NCBI GenBank assembly: GCA_013812565.1
Contig: JACCTF010000496.1
Location: 1-7,040 of the forward strand
Direction of reading: 5' to 3'
Source: Pyrinomonadaceae bacterium
GTDB lineage: Bacteria > Acidobacteriota > Blastocatellia > Pyrinomonadales > Pyrinomonadaceae
Length of the DNA stretch: 7,040 nt
Shown piece by piece: positions 1 to 6,654 of this stretch. The number at the start of each line of letters is the position of its first letter. Positions within the stretch are counted from its first letter, which is position 1. A program made the translations under genes and the position numbers. The notes below the pieces were generated by a model. That model ran no database searches, was not told the DNA's origin, and was given only the letters and a program-made list of their open reading frames with translations.

Positions 1-753
<753 letters not shown>

Positions 754-781
754 TTACGCGCTCCGTTAGCGTGCAAAAAGA

Positions 782-819
782 AAAACCCTCCGCGCTAAAA
801 GAGTTGCGCGGAGGGTTTT
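782..819 (-). terminator. Intrinsic terminator (attenuator) in the metY leader
   Basis: The arms 782-795 and 806-819 form a perfect 14-bp stem around a 10-nt loop (796-805). Read on the minus strand, the GC-rich core GCGCGGAGGG is followed by TTTTTCTTTTT, a textbook U-tract. It lies after the SAM-II aptamer and about 95 nt before the metY start, with no gene ending just upstream on this strand. It is therefore placed to stop leader transcription rather than to end another gene. The stem is symmetric with A and T flanks, so some plus-strand termination is possible, but no plus-strand gene leads into it. Inference: it forms when SAM is bound to the aptamer. Confidence 0.88.
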
Positions 820-834
820 CTCAATCCTTTGAGA
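819..834 (-). other. Small hairpin between aptamer and terminator
   Basis: On the minus strand TCTCAA and TTGAGA (829-834 and 819-824) form a perfect 6-bp stem around the tetraloop AGGA. It sits between the end of the SAM-II pseudoknot (840) and the terminator stem, sharing base 819 with the terminator's first A-T pair. It may act as a spacer or pause hairpin in the expression platform. Function is inferred from position only. Confidence 0.4.
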
Positions 835-839
835 AGCTG

Positions 840-892
840 TCCGGCTCTTTAGCAGTTTTTCGTGTGGAGCAAGTTGCCAGAAATCGCCACAA
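840..892 (-). promoter_or_regulatory. SAM-II riboswitch aptamer upstream of metY
   Basis: The minus-strand RNA matches the SAM-II class. P1 is TGTGG (887-891) paired with CCACA (863-867). The P1 loop begins with CGATTT (881-886), the conserved GAUUU stretch, followed by CTGGC and AACTTGC. After P1 come an A-rich joiner and the conserved GCTAAAGAG (845-853). The pseudoknot helix P2 pairs TCTGGC (876-881) with GCCGGA (840-845): six pairs, one a T-G wobble. All core elements are in the expected order and spacing. SAM-II binds S-adenosylmethionine and represses methionine-synthesis genes such as metA, metX, metY and metZ. The gene it precedes here, metY, is a classical target. The call comes from pattern recognition, not a covariance-model score. 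Confidence 0.9.
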
Positions 893-916
893 TTTTGTTG
901 TCAATATAACGGACAA

Positions 917-946
917 ACTGTATGGCATACCGCGCGAAACTGTCAA
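917..946 (-). promoter_or_regulatory. Sigma70-type promoter for metY leader
   Basis: On the minus strand a perfect TTGACA (941-946) is followed after 18 bases by TACAGT (917-922), which keeps the important second A and last T of the -10 element. Transcription would begin near 910, only about 18 nt before the SAM-II aptamer, as expected for a riboswitch leader. The resulting 5' leader would be about 220 nt. Confidence 0.6.
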
Positions 947-968
947 GAAGCTTTCAGCATGAGCGTCC

Positions 969-989
969 AGGTGCAATCTCATTGCGCCT
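969..989. repeat. Imperfect inverted repeat in the metY-uvsE intergenic region
   Basis: AGGTGCAAT (969-977) and ATTGCGCCT (981-989) are complementary over 9 positions with one mismatch (T972 against G986, a wobble in plus-strand RNA), around a 3-base centre CTC. No T-tract follows on either strand, so it is not a good terminator. Its place 23 bases upstream of the metY -35 box could suit a regulator-binding site. This is inference from symmetry alone. Confidence 0.3.
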
Positions 990-1033
990 CCTCAACCTTG
1001 CCCCCGCCGGATAGCACAAAGTACGACAGATCA

Positions 1034-1045
1034 GCGCTTTTGCTT
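1034..1045 (+). repeat. Direct repeat copy 1 upstream of uvsE (GCGCTTTTGCTT)
   Basis: This exact 12-base sequence recurs at 1102-1113. The match extends loosely to 17 of 20 bases (both copies are followed by xTxGGAxC). This copy overlaps the proposed -35 element of uvsE. It may be one of two binding sites for a regulator, or chance. Confidence 0.4.
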
Positions 1046-1068
1046 ATTGGAACCTTTCATTTGATAAT
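1040..1068 (+). promoter_or_regulatory. Probable promoter for uvsE
   Basis: TTGCTT (1040-1045) is followed after exactly 17 bases by GATAAT (1063-1068), a 5/6 match to the -10 consensus. The -35 matches only its TTG. The start would be near 1075, giving a leader of about 58 nt before the GTG of uvsE. The surrounding AT-rich stretch 1051-1082 stands out from the neighbouring sequence. Confidence 0.5.
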
Positions 1069-1101
1069 CACATTTTACTTTGACTGTACGCTTCGCGCGA
1101 G

Positions 1102-1113
1102 GCGCTTTTGCTT
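1102..1113 (+). repeat. Direct repeat copy 2 upstream of uvsE (GCGCTTTTGCTT)
   Basis: Second exact copy of the 12-mer found at 1034-1045, 68 bases downstream start to start. It lies between the proposed transcription start and the Shine-Dalgarno of uvsE. It also follows a weak 6-bp hairpin (1089-1104) and supplies its TTTT, so it could contribute to a weak attenuator. Confidence 0.4.
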
Positions 1114-1132
1114 GTAGGACCGGGAGGAGAGA

Positions 1133-2104
1133 GTGCTTGTGGATACTCAGATAGATATTCAAGGGACACCGAAACTTGGGCTTGTTTGTATCACCATTTC
1201 AGACGAAGTGCGTTTCCGCACTGTGACGCGCAAGCGTCTGTTGCAGTTTGAGCCTTCCGAGCAGAAGCGTATGCTTCGCGATCTGTACGCTGACAACCTC
1301 GCCCGGCTGGGTAAGGCTATCGAGTTTTGCAGTTCGCAGAGCATTAAGCTTTACCGCCTCACTTCGGCCCTTTTCCCGTTTGCTGATGACCCGGCCGGAA
1401 CGGACGTGCTCGATGAATTCAGCGAAGGATTACAACAAGCGGGCGAGCGCGCCATAGCCCTCGGGCTTCGCTTGGTGCTGCATCCAGATCAGTTCGTGGT
1501 GCTCAGTTCCGATTCGCCGCATGTCATTGAGAACAGCATCAAGATTCTCGAAACGCACGCGCGCATCCTTGACCTGCTAGCCCAGCCGCGCTCGTCTTGG
1601 ACGGTAATGAATATTCATGGCGGTAAGTCTGACCGGGCGGAACGTCTCGTCAGCACTATTCAAAATCTTCCTGAACCCATTCGCTCCCGGTTAGCGCTGG
1701 AGAATGATGAGCACTGCTACGGAGCGTCGGAGATTCTAGATGTTTGCCGGGCGGCCGGGGTGCCGATGGTTTTTGATGCGCACCATCATGTATGTCGCGA
1801 GCGTCTGACAAGCTACAACGATCCGAGCATTGTTGAAATGGCCGTCGCTGCTCGTTCGACGTGGCCTATCCCTGAGTGGCAGCTCACACACATCTCCAAC
1901 GGCCGCGAGTTTTTTAACGACCCGCGCCACAGCGACCTCATCACAGAGATGCCCGACTCTTTCCGCGATGTGCCGTGGATCGAGGTTGAAGCTAAACATA
2001 AGGAAGTCGCTATTCAGAAACTGCATGCAGAGTGGTTAATAAACGGGCACAAGTCCGCGCCGGCCGGCGCGCTACAGAGCGGTAAAGCAGCGGGAGAGGG
2101 GTGA
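1133..2104 (+). CDS. uvsE: UV-damage endonuclease UvsE/UvdE
   Basis: TIM-barrel, metal-dependent endonuclease that nicks DNA 5' of UV photoproducts and some other lesions, starting a repair route independent of UvrABC. The 323 residues are close to the usual bacterial length. Family motifs in order are LGLVCIT (16-22), LHPDQFV with His117, NIHGGK with His162, LENDE with Glu190, FDAHHH with Asp215 and His217-219, LTHIS with His253, and EVEAKHKE near Glu284-Glu286. These carry the expected metal ligands and catalytic carboxylates. The start is GTG with GGAGG at 1123-1127, 5 nt upstream; a second GTG at 1139 is possible but less well spaced (11 nt). The last 15-20 residues are Ala/Gly-rich and outside the barrel. 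It is the only plus-strand gene, divergent from metY and convergent with yihY, so it is probably monocistronic. No LexA-type box was recognised upstream. Confidence 0.93.
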   Translation: MLVDTQIDIQGTPKLGLVCITISDEVRFRTVTRKRLLQFEPSEQKRMLRDLYADNLARLGKAIEFCSSQSIKLYRLTSALFPFADDPAGTDVLDEFSEGLQQAGERAIALGLRLVLHPDQFVVLSSDSPHVIENSIKILETHARILDLLAQPRSSWTVMNIHGGKSDRAERLVSTIQNLPEPIRSRLALENDEHCYGASEILDVCRAAGVPMVFDAHHHVCRERLTSYNDPSIVEMAVAARSTWPIPEWQLTHISNGREFFNDPRHSDLITEMPDSFRDVPWIEVEAKHKEVAIQKLHAEWLINGHKSAPAGALQSGKAAGEG

Positions 2105-2173
2105 GAGAATCAACGCCTTGTGGCTTCTTCGGAGCAGGAAGGTCTTAGTCGCGGTGTAATACGAGCTAACAAG

Positions 2174-3349
2174 TTAACCCGGACGCTGTGGGGTTCGGCG
2201 AAACTTTGAGAGCACCCATGCGCCGGCAACCACGGCGATTTTCCCGACAGTGATCTTCCGCTCAACGCTTGCCTGCCCGACGCTTTGGTTGGTTCGCGCC
2301 TGGTGAGAACCAGTCGCCGAAGTTCTCTTCACTTCCGAAGTTCGTGTGCTGACGGAAGCGGAGGTTGTCTTCGCCCGACGCTTCTCTTTGTCTGCTTGGC
2401 CGCGACTCTGTTTTGCGTAGCCGGGCTTGGCAGGACTCTTTTCGCCCGGACTTTTCTCGCCACGTTCCTTGGCATCAGGCTTCCCTGCTTCGGCTGCCGC
2501 GTTCTCGATCTCAGAGTTGATTTCCCCGCCAATCAAGATGGCGACGCCGGTTATATAAAACCACAACATCAAGACGATGACCGCTCCAAGCGAGCCGTAT
2601 GTAGCGCTGTATGAATCGAAATACTCAAGGTAGATCTTAAAAGCGAAGGAGGCGATCAGCCACAGAGCAACGCCAATTCCTGCACCAGGCGTAATCCACT
2701 GCCAACGCGCATCATGAATATCCGGCGCCATGTAATAGATCAGCGCGAAGGAAAGAAGCACAAAGGCGAGCACAATCGGCCACTGCAAAATTTTCCATGT
2801 GATTGTAAAAATAGTGCCGAGGCCGAACTTGTTTGCCACAGCCTCAGCAATATCATGGCCGAAGAATATAAGCCCGAGGGCTGAGATAATGAGCACCGCA
2901 AGCGCAACCGTTAACCCGATGGCCGTCAGGCGAACCTTCCACCACGGACGCGATTCTTCAACGTTGTATGCGACGTTAAGCGATGAGCTGATCGCGCCCA
3001 TGCCGTTTGATGCCGTCCAGAGAGTTGCGAGAATACCGAATGAAAGTTTGCTGCCGCTCGCTCCTTCAGTAATTCCCTTCAGAGTGTCATCAATTAGTGT
3101 GGCGGCTTGCGGAGGCAAAACTGTGCTGAGGTAACTGAGCAAATCCCGCTGTAGCTCCGACCCCGTTTCAGCTAAGTAGCCGAGAATCGTTGTCAGGAAA
3201 ATCAGCAGCGGAAAGAGAGCCAGGAGAAAGTAGTAAGCTAGTTGTGCCGCGCGACCAAAAACATCATCTGCGTTGATCTGCGCGTAGACGCGCTTGCCCA
3301 ACTCTTGCCAGGTTAATCCGCCGAGTTTCCACGGTGATTGTGGATCCAT
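2174..3349 (-). CDS. YihY/BrkB family inner-membrane protein with a basic C-terminal tail
   Basis: Member of the YihY/virulence factor BrkB family, integral membrane proteins once named RNase BN; the transported substrate or role is unsettled. Six hydrophobic segments can be drawn at about 34-58, 103-122, 142-163, 187-207, 221-240 and 251-275. Family signatures are AAQLAYYFLLALFPLLIFL near 34-52, LATLWTASNG near 107-116 and YSATYGSLGAVIVLMLWFY at 247-265, ending in GGEIN. The tail from about 283 to 391 is unusual: it is Lys/Ser/Pro/Arg-rich, predicted disordered, has a short EKSPGEKSPAK repeat, and ends with a small hydrophobic patch (KIAVVAGAWVL) before a basic terminus. The start ATG has a G-rich upstream element (AAGGGGGC, about 5 nt away). 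The gap to the lepB stop is 39 bases, so it probably sits in the same transcript. Confidence 0.88.
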   Translation of the reverse strand: MDPQSPWKLGGLTWQELGKRVYAQINADDVFGRAAQLAYYFLLALFPLLIFLTTILGYLAETGSELQRDLLSYLSTVLPPQAATLIDDTLKGITEGASGSKLSFGILATLWTASNGMGAISSSLNVAYNVEESRPWWKVRLTAIGLTVALAVLIISALGLIFFGHDIAEAVANKFGLGTIFTITWKILQWPIVLAFVLLSFALIYYMAPDIHDARWQWITPGAGIGVALWLIASFAFKIYLEYFDSYSATYGSLGAVIVLMLWFYITGVAILIGGEINSEIENAAAEAGKPDAKERGEKSPGEKSPAKPGYAKQSRGQADKEKRRAKTTSASVSTRTSEVKRTSATGSHQARTNQSVGQASVERKITVGKIAVVAGAWVLSKFRRTPQRPG

Positions 3350-3388
3350 CTTCAGCCCCCTTGATGCTTTGGTATTGTGTGTCGATCA

Positions 3389-4333
3389 CTACTTTACCAT
3401 TGTTCCAGTACGGCTCCACCGGGTGTTCTGCAAGAAATTTGTTAAAGGGTTTCCGGTTGACGGCGCGCTCTCATCGTATGACCAGTAGACGAACATCGCA
3501 CGGCCGACCACTAACTCACGCGGCACAAAACCCCAGACCCGACTGTCAGAGCTATCGTCGCGATTGTCGCCCATCACAAAGTAATGATTTTCGGGAACAG
3601 TGACGGGATTGCCGTTTGTGGCGTAGTAGCCTATCTCCCTACCGGCAGACCTGTCAGAACGCGGCTTATAGTAAACGTTGTACGTTTCTTCGGGTTTACG
3701 CGGCGGATTGTCAAAGATTTCTAATGGCGCTTTGTCGCCCAAATCCACTACCGGATTGTCAGCAGCGAGGCGATGCTCGGGCAGCACCTCCCCATTGACT
3801 AAAACGCGTACGCCGCGCACCTCAATCTTGTCGCCGGGCAGTCCCACAACGCGCTTTACAAAGTTGGTTTTGTAAGCTGGGCTGTTGCTTTCAAGATCCC
3901 GTTCCGGCTCATTTTCATTACCCGGATACTTGAAGACGATAATGTCACCGCGTCGGATTTCTCGTTGCGGCAAGAAAGGCATCACCGGCCCAGGCGCGAA
4001 GACAAACTTATTAACGAGCAGATGATCGCCGATCATAATTGTGTTCTGCATCGAGCCGGTCGGCACCTTCACCGCTTGCACGATAAACGTAATGCCAAAC
4101 AGCGCCATGATCACAGTCACAACGGCCGATTCGAAATATTCACGCACGATGGTTCGGCGCGGCCCATGCAGTTTACTTTCTTCATCGCTTGTTGTGTGTG
4201 CGGGAATAGCGATGCGGTCGGCGGTACGCGCAGACGCCGTTGTAGTAGTAATGGTAGAGGGTCGATCTATTTTCGGCTCAGCGGGCGGCTCCGCAACGCC
4301 GGTTGCATTGTGCTCATCTTTCATAAAAGGCAT
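3389..4333 (-). CDS. lepB: Signal peptidase I
   Basis: Membrane-bound Ser/Lys protease that removes signal peptides from exported proteins. One transmembrane segment lies at about 67-89 (VTVIMALFGITFIVQAV). Box B follows with the catalytic Ser94 in VPTGSMQNTIMIGD, then GDHLLVNKF (box C), Lys160 as general base in FVKRVVGLPGDK (box D), and MGDNRDDSSDSRVWGF near 254-269 (box E). At 314 residues it is of usual Gram-negative size. The first 60 or so residues are an extra polar, Thr/Ala/Glu-rich cytoplasmic region with no match I recognise. Two in-frame ATGs are close together (4333 and 4324) and neither has a clear Shine-Dalgarno; the longer form is given. It lies 159 bases after rnc and 39 before yihY on the same strand. 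It would process the secreted protein encoded at 5323-6654. Confidence 0.95.
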   Translation of the reverse strand: MPFMKDEHNATGVAEPPAEPKIDRPSTITTTTASARTADRIAIPAHTTSDEESKLHGPRRTIVREYFESAVVTVIMALFGITFIVQAVKVPTGSMQNTIMIGDHLLVNKFVFAPGPVMPFLPQREIRRGDIIVFKYPGNENEPERDLESNSPAYKTNFVKRVVGLPGDKIEVRGVRVLVNGEVLPEHRLAADNPVVDLGDKAPLEIFDNPPRKPEETYNVYYKPRSDRSAGREIGYYATNGNPVTVPENHYFVMGDNRDDSSDSRVWGFVPRELVVGRAMFVYWSYDESAPSTGNPLTNFLQNTRWSRTGTMVK

Positions 4334-4347
4334 CGTAGGTAAAGCAA

Positions 4348-4353
4348 AGTATA
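4348..4353 (-). promoter_or_regulatory. Possible -10 element for lepB
   Basis: The minus strand reads TATACT here, a 5/6 match to the -10 consensus, but the -35 region is weak (GTAAGC at 17 bases). If used, transcription would begin near 4341, leaving only about 8-17 nt before the two candidate lepB starts. That would agree with the lack of a visible Shine-Dalgarno. The rest of the 159-base rnc-lepB gap shows nothing clear. Confidence 0.25.
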
Positions 4354-4492
4354 ACGGTCAAGTGTTAGTTGCTTACAGAATGCATTCGCGACAAACACTC
4401 AACACAGTATTAAGAGGAAACTTTAACGGGCAGCACTATCAAATCTGTCGTGCAAGTTTTTCCGCGCAGAACATTAAGGTGGTGGCTTCAAA

Positions 4493-5227
4493 TTATGGCG
4501 ATGCGTTTATGTGAGCAAGTGCGGTGCGCGCCGCCTCCATCTCCGCGGCCTTAACAGTGCGTCCCTGCCCGCGCACGCTGCCCCCTTCCCAAACCACTTC
4601 AACGTGAAACATCCGATGATGCGGCGGTCCAACTGTTTCGACGATATTGTACTGCGGGGTGGCTAGCCGTTCGGCTTGCAGACGCTCTTGCAGCATCGTC
4701 TTGTGGTCGCCCGCAGCCGCCGATTCCGGGTCAACGATCTTCAACTCGGGATCAAGCGCACGATCAACAAATCTACTCGCCGCGATAAACCCGCCGTCTA
4801 AGAAAACAGCGGCTACGACCGCTTCAAAAACATCTGCGAGAAGCGCTTTTTTGCCGCGTCCTCCGGTCTTCTCTTCGCCGCGACCGACGCGCAGGTACTG
4901 CCCGAGGCAGAGACGTTCGGCAGCTCGAGCAATCGTCGAGGCGCTTACTAGAGAGTGCTTCATTCGTGACAATGCGCCTTCGCTCATATCTGGAAAAGCT
5001 TGGTACAGGTAATGCGCTACGACCAAGCCCAGGACAGAGTCGCCGATGAACTCAAACGCTTCGTTGTGCAAACGGCGCGCCTTCCCCTCTTCACCCGGCT
5101 TAACTTGCTCGTAGGCCCACGAGCGATGCGTAATGCCTTGTTCAAGCAGGGAGCGATTATGAAATCGGTAGCCGAGGATTTCTTCCAGCGCGTCGAGATT
5201 GGTGTCAGTGGTTTGTTGCTTCTTCAC
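4493..5227 (-). CDS. rnc: Ribonuclease III
   Basis: Double-strand-specific endoribonuclease that matures ribosomal RNA and cuts structured mRNAs; acts as a cytoplasmic homodimer with Mg2+. The nuclease domain covers about 10-158. Its signature reads HNEAFEFIGDSVL (54-66), with the acidic residues Glu56, Glu59 and Asp63 kept; the usual Arg-Leu after the first Glu is Ala-Phe here. The second acidic pair is in LLADVFEAVVAAVFLDGG (Asp132, Glu135). The dsRNA-binding domain is about 173-241, opening with DHKTMLQERLQ and closing with KAAEMEAARTALAHI. At 244 residues it is of normal length. The start is GTG with no recognisable Shine-Dalgarno (CTCC stands where GGAG would be). It places GYRFHNRSLLEQGITHRSW at the expected distance, so the start is likely correct. 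A strong hairpin lies 21 bases upstream. Confidence 0.95.
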   Translation of the reverse strand: MKKQQTTDTNLDALEEILGYRFHNRSLLEQGITHRSWAYEQVKPGEEGKARRLHNEAFEFIGDSVLGLVVAHYLYQAFPDMSEGALSRMKHSLVSASTIARAAERLCLGQYLRVGRGEEKTGGRGKKALLADVFEAVVAAVFLDGGFIAASRFVDRALDPELKIVDPESAAAGDHKTMLQERLQAERLATPQYNIVETVGPPHHRMFHVEVVWEGGSVRGQGRTVKAAEMEAARTALAHINASP

Positions 5228-5248
5228 AGTGCAGGAGATTTTAGAAAG

Positions 5249-5287
5249 AGCCGCGCGGATGGTCGAAGATGAACGATCCGCGCGGCT
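5249..5287 (-). terminator. Strong hairpin between the secreted-protein gene and rnc (terminator or rnc leader stem)
   Basis: AGCCGCGCGGAT (5249-5260) and ATCCGCGCGGCT (5276-5287) form a perfect 12-bp GC-rich stem with a 15-nt loop. On the minus strand it lies 35 bases after the stop of the upstream gene and is followed by CTTTCTAAAATC, a modest U-rich tail. A Rho-independent terminator for the secreted-protein gene is the simplest reading. It also lies only 21 bases before the GTG of rnc, and no clear promoter fits in between. It may therefore be part of the rnc 5' leader, where RNase III could cut it, as in the known autoregulation of E. coli rnc. Confidence 0.7.
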
Positions 5288-5322
5288 TGATGTCTGTAGC
5301 TCCCCGAAATTTCCAAGAAGCG

Positions 5323-6654
5323 TTACGGACGAGTGCTGTTCGTCGTCGTGTTCGGCTTCTTTCCAGATGGGGTGGTAGTCGTTGTGCTGCCCGGCTGCGT
5401 TGTTTTGGGCTGTGCCGTGCTGGGTTGCGTCGTGCTGGGCTGTGTTGTTTGTGTTCCTGCCGGTTTGGTGCCGCTCTGCGGCGTCGTGGTTGTTGCCGGA
5501 GAAGTAGTTGTCGTAGGCGCGGTAGTGGGTGTCGCACCCGTCGGAGCAGCCGTGCTTGTCGGGGCTGCCGTTGTGGTGTCTGCCGGGGTGGTCGTGGTCG
5601 CCGGAGTGCCTGCCGGATCACTTGGTGCGGTAGTAGTTGTCGGGGCAGCCGGTAAGGTGGGCGACGGTAGCGGCTTAGAAGCGACGCCCTGAATCACCGC
5701 ATCAACGGTTTGACCGGTATTCCGGATTTTCAACATTTCGGTGAGGGTTTGCGTCAACTCTGCTTTTTGCGTTGCAACTTTCGGATCCGTCGCCAGGCTA
5801 ACGGCGCGCGCATACGCATCGATCATGCGATCCATGACTTGGTCCAACTGCGCAATAGCTGCTTTGCTCTCGGGAGATTCAGGTTGACCTTCATACTTTT
5901 TCTTGTACTCAGTAGACAATGGCAGGTACATGCCGCTTTGGTAAGCCGAAGCCAGCAGGCTAAATGTCTGCGGATCCTTCTTCGCCCAACCTTCGTAGGT
6001 CGCCGCTTGATGGAGATACTTGATGGCTTCTGCCGGATTGTTCTTTATCGCGTAGATGCCGAGCGCGTAGTTGAGCCAACCGAGCGTGTCGTCCTTGTCC
6101 TTAGCTGTCATCGGCTCTTTGCCCGGCGATTTACCGGCTTCGATCAACTTAACCGTCTTCGTCGCGTAGTTCGAAGCCTCCGTTGAGGCTGTGTCAGGAG
6201 CGCCAGGAGCGGTGGCGACGCGGAGACCGGCATAAGATGTATTAATCAGAGTCTGCAGGTCCTCAGGCTCACTAGCAAGATTCTGCTTGCCGAGCGCATA
6301 GGCCTCCGCGTATTTCCCTTGCTTGAGAAGATCTGCGATCTGGAACTTGCCTGCTGCCTTGCTATATTTGTCGACAAAAGTCTTCACGTACTTCGCATAC
6401 TCGCAACTCGAATACTTTTCTAAATACTGATTGCCAGCTTCGAATGCGACCTTCTGATCGGTCTTAACGTTTTCACGAAAACGGTTATACAAATCGAGCG
6501 CCGCTTGTTCTTCACATGGAGTAGCTTGCGCCGCGCCCGCTGCTGCCGACGGCGCCTGAGTTGTTGGTTGTGTTTGAGTAGTTTGCGCGAAGGTGGGCAG
6601 CGCCAGCACTGACACAACGACGCCGAGAGTTAACCACTGGTTCAAGCTTTTCAT
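5323..6654 (-). CDS. Secreted helical-repeat (TPR-like) protein with Thr/Pro-rich C-terminal tail, function unknown
   Basis: The 443-residue product begins MKSLNQWLTLGVVVSVLALP, a typical Sec signal peptide with probable cleavage after TFA (residue 23). A short Thr/Gln/Ala linker leads to an alpha-helical region, about 47-325, with TPR-like pieces: LKQGKYAEAYALGKQNL (110-126) and LNYALGIYAIKNNPAEAIKYLHQAA (194-218). Two cysteines (47 and 84) could form a disulfide outside the cytoplasm. From about 327 to the end the chain is almost only Thr, Pro, Ala, Ser, Gln and Gly, likely disordered. For the start, GGAGG (6666-6670) is 11 nt from ATG 6654 but only 2 nt from ATG 6663, so 6654 is preferred and 6663 (three residues longer) is possible. 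The frame is open further up to 6804, but that stretch lacks a start signal and would bury the signal peptide. No enzyme motif is seen; a periplasmic scaffold role is a guess. Confidence 0.8.
   Translation of the reverse strand: MKSLNQWLTLGVVVSVLALPTFAQTTQTQPTTQAPSAAAGAAQATPCEEQAALDLYNRFRENVKTDQKVAFEAGNQYLEKYSSCEYAKYVKTFVDKYSKAAGKFQIADLLKQGKYAEAYALGKQNLASEPEDLQTLINTSYAGLRVATAPGAPDTASTEASNYATKTVKLIEAGKSPGKEPMTAKDKDDTLGWLNYALGIYAIKNNPAEAIKYLHQAATYEGWAKKDPQTFSLLASAYQSGMYLPLSTEYKKKYEGQPESPESKAAIAQLDQVMDRMIDAYARAVSLATDPKVATQKAELTQTLTEMLKIRNTGQTVDAVIQGVASKPLPSPTLPAAPTTTTAPSDPAGTPATTTTPADTTTAAPTSTAAPTGATPTTAPTTTTSPATTTTPQSGTKPAGTQTTQPSTTQPSTAQPKTTQPGSTTTTTPSGKKPNTTTNSTRP
5326..5676 (-). repeat. Low-complexity Thr/Pro-rich coding tract
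   Basis: Codons for the tail of the secreted protein, residues about 327-443. It contains runs of three to five Thr and short imperfect units such as TQPSTTQPSTAQP. At DNA level this appears as near-repeats of GCTGGG-TTGCGTCGT type on the plus strand. Such tracts change length easily by slippage and may be misassembled. Confidence 0.65.

Noticed and set aside
771..962. Plus-strand open frame of 63 codons in the intergenic region
   Set aside because: It runs through the terminator and the SAM-II aptamer, has no Shine-Dalgarno and an unremarkable product; the RNA structures explain this sequence better.
1089..1104. Weak hairpin CGCTTC-GCGC-GAGGCG followed by CTTTTG before uvsE
   Set aside because: Only 6 pairs including one wobble and four T's; too weak to call an attenuator without expression data.
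2105..2173. Search for a shared terminator between convergent uvsE and yihY
   Set aside because: No stem longer than about 4-5 pairs with a T-run was seen on either strand; no terminator called.
5333..5692. Plus-strand open frame with a Val/Gly-rich hydrophobic product
   Set aside because: It is the antisense of the Thr/Pro-rich tail: repeated ACC/ACT/ACG codons read backwards give Val/Gly/Ala. Not a membrane protein gene.
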